Assembly (NCBI GenBank): GCA_001872925.1
Contig: MNYD01000139.1
Span: 1 to 15,497, forward strand
Length of the DNA: 15,497 bases
Source of the DNA: Dehalococcoidia bacterium CG2_30_46_19
GTDB taxonomy: Bacteria; Chloroflexota; Dehalococcoidia; GIF9; AB-539-J10
Direction: 5' to 3'
Of this stretch, positions 12,562-15,497 are shown one piece after another. Each line of letters begins with the position of its first letter. Position 1 is the stretch's first letter. The notes beneath the pieces are model-generated. The model saw nothing but the letters and a program-made list of their open reading frames with translations. It made no database searches and was not told where the DNA came from. Both the position numbers and the translations under genes were made by a program.

Positions 12562-14216
12562 TAGAAAAATAAAAATTCCCTTTGAACCCCGAAAACATTG
12601 CGTAACACATCACATATCTCCCCTATGGTGGCATAAGCTTCCACACATTCGATAATCGCAGGCATAGTATTTCCTTTGCCCCGCGCTACTTCCTCCAACC
12701 TACTCAAAGTTTGTTTTGCTTTACCATTATCCCTTTCCTGCTTAAGCTTTGCCAACCTTCCTTTTTGCTTCGCCTCCATCTCCTGCTTGACCCTCAGCGT
12801 GCTGGCTATTTTAGATTCCCCGGTGACAAAGTCATTCACCCCCACTATTTTTTGCTTTCCCTCTTCCACCATCCTTTGATATTTATACGAAGATTGCTGA
12901 ATTTCCCTTTGCTGATATCCTTGCTCAATAGCCGCTACAGCGCCTCCAAGGTCATCGATTTTAGCAATGTAATCAACGGCTTGTTTCTCCAGTTTATTGG
13001 TAAGAGATTCCAGGTAATAGGAGCCACCAGCAGGGTCAACAACATCGGCAACGCCATTTTCATAAGCCAGCAATTGCTGTGTTCGCACCGCAATGGTCAC
13101 CGCTTCTTCCGAAGGCGTCCAGTAAGCTTCGTCAAAGGAATTAGTATGCAATGATTGTGTGCCTCCCAATATCGCTGCCAGAGCCTCGATGGCAGTCCTG
13201 ACAATATTATTATATGGTTGTTGTGCCGTAAGGGTGCATCCCGCGGTTTGGGTATGAAAGCGGAGCATCCAGGAACGCTGGTCTTTAGCCCCAAATCTCT
13301 CCTTCATTATCCTCGCCCAGAGACGACGAGCCGCCCTGAATTTAGCAATCTCCTCAAAGAAATTAAGGTGGCTATCGAAGAAAAAAGAGACCCTTGGGGC
13401 AAAGGCATCTACATCCAGTCCGTTATCAATAGCTGCCTGCACATAGGCAATGCCATTAGCTAAAGTAAAACCAACCTCCTGAGCAGCAGTGCATCCCGCT
13501 TCCCTCATATGGTAACCACTAACGCTGATAGTGTTCCAGCGAGGAACATTTTCAGCACAGTAAGCGAATATGTCTGTAGTCAATCTCATTGAAGGACGTG
13601 GGGGAAAGATATAGGTTCCCCGAGCGACATACTCTTTGAGCACATCGTTTTGAATAGTGCCATTCAATTTAGCTGCCTCAACACCTTGTTTCCTTCCCAG
13701 AACTAAATACATGGCAAGCAAAATAGAAGCGGTAGAATTTATAGTCATCGAAGTGCTGACCTTATCTAAGGGAATGCCTTGAAACAGGACCTCCATATCC
13801 TGCAAGCTGTCTATCGCCACACCCACCTTGCCAACTTCCCCTCTAGCCAGGGAGTGGTCTGAATCGTATCCAATTTGTGTGGGCAAATCGAAGGCAACGC
13901 TCAGCCCGGTTTGACCCTGGCTCAGGAGGTAGTGATACCTCTGGTTGGTCTCCTCAGCAGTTCCGAATCCAGCATACTGGCGTATCGTCCATATCCTGCC
14001 GCGATACATATTAGGCTGGACACCACGAGTAAAAGGATATTCCCCAGGATATCCTAACTCCTGAGCGTAATGAATGTCAGCTACATCTTCAGGACAATAT
14101 AGAGCATCTAGCTCTATGCCTGAGCTGTTCTCGAATTTATCCTGTCGCTCAGTATGCTTCTTCAGCAACGGAGTCAATATACTCTCACGCCATTCCGACT
14201 TGCTGTTGCTGGCCAC
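12561..14216 (-). CDS. mcmA: Methylmalonyl-CoA mutase, catalytic (large) subunit
   Basis: 551 aa, the TIM-barrel substrate-binding part without the B12 domain. The residues that distinguish MCM from isobutyryl- or hydroxyisobutyryl-CoA mutases are present at a constant offset of 8 from the Propionibacterium enzyme: Y81 in RQYAGFGTA (Y89), R199 in YVARGTYIFPP (R207), and H236 in SGYHMREAG (H244). The substrate is therefore very probably methylmalonyl-CoA. Other family signatures are FDLPTQIGYDSDH, HTQTAGCTLTAQQPYNN, and ILGGTQSLHTNSFDEA. The start is GTG with AAGGGA upstream. It lies 18 nt after the slipin stop, so the two are probably in one transcript. No MeaB chaperone is in the window. Confidence 0.96.
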   Translation of the reverse strand: MASNSKSEWRESILTPLLKKHTERQDKFENSSGIELDALYCPEDVADIHYAQELGYPGEYPFTRGVQPNMYRGRIWTIRQYAGFGTAEETNQRYHYLLSQGQTGLSVAFDLPTQIGYDSDHSLARGEVGKVGVAIDSLQDMEVLFQGIPLDKVSTSMTINSTASILLAMYLVLGRKQGVEAAKLNGTIQNDVLKEYVARGTYIFPPRPSMRLTTDIFAYCAENVPRWNTISVSGYHMREAGCTAAQEVGFTLANGIAYVQAAIDNGLDVDAFAPRVSFFFDSHLNFFEEIAKFRAARRLWARIMKERFGAKDQRSWMLRFHTQTAGCTLTAQQPYNNIVRTAIEALAAILGGTQSLHTNSFDEAYWTPSEEAVTIAVRTQQLLAYENGVADVVDPAGGSYYLESLTNKLEKQAVDYIAKIDDLGGAVAAIEQGYQQREIQQSSYKYQRMVEEGKQKIVGVNDFVTGESKIASTLRVKQEMEAKQKGRLAKLKQERDNGKAKQTLSRLEEVARGKGNTMPAIIECVEAYATIGEICDVLRNVFGVQREFLFF

Positions 14217-14234
14217 AACTATCCCTTACCGAAT

Positions 14235-14996
14235 TTATTTCTTCTCAGAGCTACCTCGGCTCAGAAATGGTGTCACCATATCTAACGGCAAGGGGAACAG
14301 TATAGTGTTTGTCCTTTCTGTAGCAATACCGGCTAATGTCTGCAGATAGCGAAGCTGTAACGCTATTGGTTGAGTGGAGATGATCTTCGCGGCATCTGCC
14401 AGTTTCTCCGCTGCTTGGTATTCACCTTCAGCATGAACAACCTTGGCTCTCCTTTCCCTTTCCGCCTCAGCCTGTGCTGCCATTGCCCGCTTCATTGTAT
14501 CTGGCATCTCCACATCCTTAACCTCAACCATGCTTACCTTTATCCCCCAGGGATTCGTCCCCTCATCTACTATCACTTGCATCTTATCATTGAGCTTGTC
14601 TCGATGGGCTAACAGCTCATCCAGCTCAGATTGCCCCACCACATTTCTCAAGGTAGTGGTAGCAAGCAACGAAGTTGCCTTGATGTAATCAAGCACTTTA
14701 AGCACCGCATTCGAAGCATCAACGACACGGAAGTAAATCACCGCGTCAACTTTAACGGTAACATTATCCCTGGTGATGCATTCTTGTGCCGGAACATCCA
14801 TGGTGATTACCCGAAGGTCAACCTTCATCATCCGCTCAACGAACGGGATAAGAAAAACAAGCCCCGGACCTCTAAGACCAACAAACCTCCCCAGGCGAAA
14901 AACTGCTCCTCGTTCATATTCTTGAACAATTCTGATAGCTGCTGATAGCAGTATTATCACTACTACAGCGATGACAAAATAAATAAGCAACGACAT
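14235..14996 (-). CDS. Slipin / SPFH-domain membrane protein
   Basis: 253 aa. An N-terminal membrane segment (about residues 3-20, LIYFVIAVVVIILLSAAI) precedes the SPFH domain: VQEYERGAVFRLGRF, GPGLVFLIPFVE, VDLRVITMDVPAQE. After it comes an alanine/glutamate-rich coiled coil (MAAQAEAERERRAKVVHAEGE) and a C-terminal oligomerisation helix. Bacterial slipins form large membrane assemblies and are the usual partner of NfeD. The ATG at 14996 has AGGAGGG 7 nt upstream. A longer frame to 15053 overlaps nfeD and is rejected. The gene begins 1 nt after the short nfeD stop and is followed at 18 nt by the mutase gene. Confidence 0.93.
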   Translation of the reverse strand: MSLLIYFVIAVVVIILLSAAIRIVQEYERGAVFRLGRFVGLRGPGLVFLIPFVERMMKVDLRVITMDVPAQECITRDNVTVKVDAVIYFRVVDASNAVLKVLDYIKATSLLATTTLRNVVGQSELDELLAHRDKLNDKMQVIVDEGTNPWGIKVSMVEVKDVEMPDTMKRAMAAQAEAERERRAKVVHAEGEYQAAEKLADAAKIISTQPIALQLRYLQTLAGIATERTNTILFPLPLDMVTPFLSRGSSEKK

Positions 14997-14997
14997 A

Positions 14998-15309
14998 TTA
15001 TTCTCCCTCCTTTTGTTTAGATTTTTTGGCCACCAATAATCGCAACCCCTCAACCTTGGTTATTATCACCTCCTCACCAGGCTCTATTTTGCCTCCTTCG
15101 CTTACCGCTGCCCATATCTCCCCCTCAGCCCGAACCGTGCCTTTCGGGTTAAGCGATGTCTGCGCCACCGCTATTTTACCCACCATGTCTTCAACACCCG
15201 CGGTAAGCTTTCGCCTTTGCCCCTGAATGATAGCATAGATAACAGCGATAATGACGGCTACTCCAAAGATTATACCGATAATAACTGGACCACTCATCTC
15301 TACATTCAC
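14998..15309 (-). CDS. Short NfeD-like protein (one TM helix plus OB-fold)
   Basis: 103 aa. A hydrophobic helix at about 6-28 (GPVIIGIIFGVAVIIAVIYAI) is followed by an NfeD OB-fold, with VGKIAVAQT, LNPKGTVRAEGEIWAAV, and GEEVIITKVEGLRLLV. In the family this soluble domain faces the slipin assembly. It lacks the serine-protease part of long NfeD. I start it at the GTG at 15309, which has AAAGGA 7 nt upstream. An in-frame ATG at 15297 lies too far from that site. It is sandwiched between another nfeD (stop 4 nt upstream) and the slipin gene, and its OB-fold is a close paralogue of its upstream neighbour. Confidence 0.88.
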   Translation of the reverse strand: MNVEMSGPVIIGIIFGVAVIIAVIYAIIQGQRRKLTAGVEDMVGKIAVAQTSLNPKGTVRAEGEIWAAVSEGGKIEPGEEVIITKVEGLRLLVAKKSKQKEGE

Positions 15310-15313
15310 CAGC

Positions 15314-15497
15314 TTATCCTTTCTTTAATTTCTTAATTACCCACAATTTCAAGCCTTCCACTTTGGTTATTATCACCTCCTCCCCCCGCTCCACCTTTTC
15401 CCCTTCAGTGGCAGCAGTCCATAGCTCCCCTTTAGCTAAAACCGTCCCATCAGGACCCAGAGGCGTTCTGGCTACTGCTATCTCGCCAATCATACCC
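15314..15497 (-). CDS. NfeD-family protein, C-terminal end
   Basis: The last 60 codons of a gene that continues beyond the window edge. The visible part is one NfeD OB-fold: IGEIAVARTPLGPDGTVLAK, then GELWTAATEGEKV, then GEEVIITKVEGLKLWVIKK, ending at TAA. It is clearly paralogous to the next gene. Being the first in the NfeD-NfeD-slipin order, it may be the long form with an N-terminal ClpP-class serine protease domain, but that part is not visible. It is followed after 4 nt by the short nfeD, so the genes are co-transcribed. Confidence 0.85.
   Translation of the reverse strand, partial: GMIGEIAVARTPLGPDGTVLAKGELWTAATEGEKVERGEEVIITKVEGLKLWVIKKLKKG

Noticed and set aside
12711..13154. 147-codon plus-strand ORF
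   Set aside because: It is antisense to the catalytic mutase gene, whose residues are conserved across the same span.

Overview
The window looks like a chromosomal segment from an uncultivated bacterium, most likely a Chloroflexota of the Dehalococcoidia type. This is inferred from gene order and protein character, not from a database search. Supporting points are an MEP-pathway ispG just upstream of a bacterial-type proS, a ThrRS that lacks the N-terminal TGS domain, and a methylmalonyl-CoA mutase split into a catalytic and a B12-binding polypeptide. Genes are tightly packed and often overlap by 1-23 nt. Several start codons are not ATG.

Layout. Plus strand, 1-3606: the 3' part of ispG, a small zinc-ribbon/DUF4389 membrane protein, a 28-codon ORF that looks like the stump of a retropepsin-like protease gene, proS, and a vapBC toxin-antitoxin pair. 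Minus strand, 10477 down to 3725: tRNA-Val(GAC) with a good sigma70-type promoter, then the classical translation cluster thrS-infC-rpmI-rplT-pheS-pheT. A previously untracked 57-aa membrane-protein gene sits between rpmI and rplT. infC probably starts at an ATA codon. Minus strand, 15497 down to 10778: the 3' end of one nfeD, a second short nfeD, a slipin (SPFH protein), MCM catalytic subunit, methylmalonyl-CoA epimerase, MCM cobalamin-binding subunit, then a flavodoxin-like iron-sulfur flavoprotein/FMN reductase. The plus-strand and minus-strand blocks converge at 3607-3724.

The most striking feature is dispersed palindromic repeats that have entered coding sequence. One family (TCATTGCGAG...GAAGCAATC) occurs in frame in pheT (peptide VIASEAKQS), in frame as a divergent copy in proS, and across the rplT/pheS junction, where it supplies the last codons and stop of rplT and the start codon of pheS. 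It is also clustered in the non-coding gap at 10563-10737. A second, G/C-tract family (CCCCCTTT...AAAGGGGG) is also in frame in pheT (peptide IPLTPPLEKGDLEGF). A relative forms a 142-bp MITE-like palindrome at 11543-11684. All coding insertions appear to fall in linkers, loops or termini of essential translation proteins. This resembles in principle the Rickettsia palindromic elements.

Functionally the window combines isoprenoid synthesis, tRNA charging (Pro, Thr, Phe), translation initiation and 50S proteins, and propionyl/methylmalonyl-CoA to succinyl-CoA metabolism coupled genetically to an NfeD/slipin membrane module.
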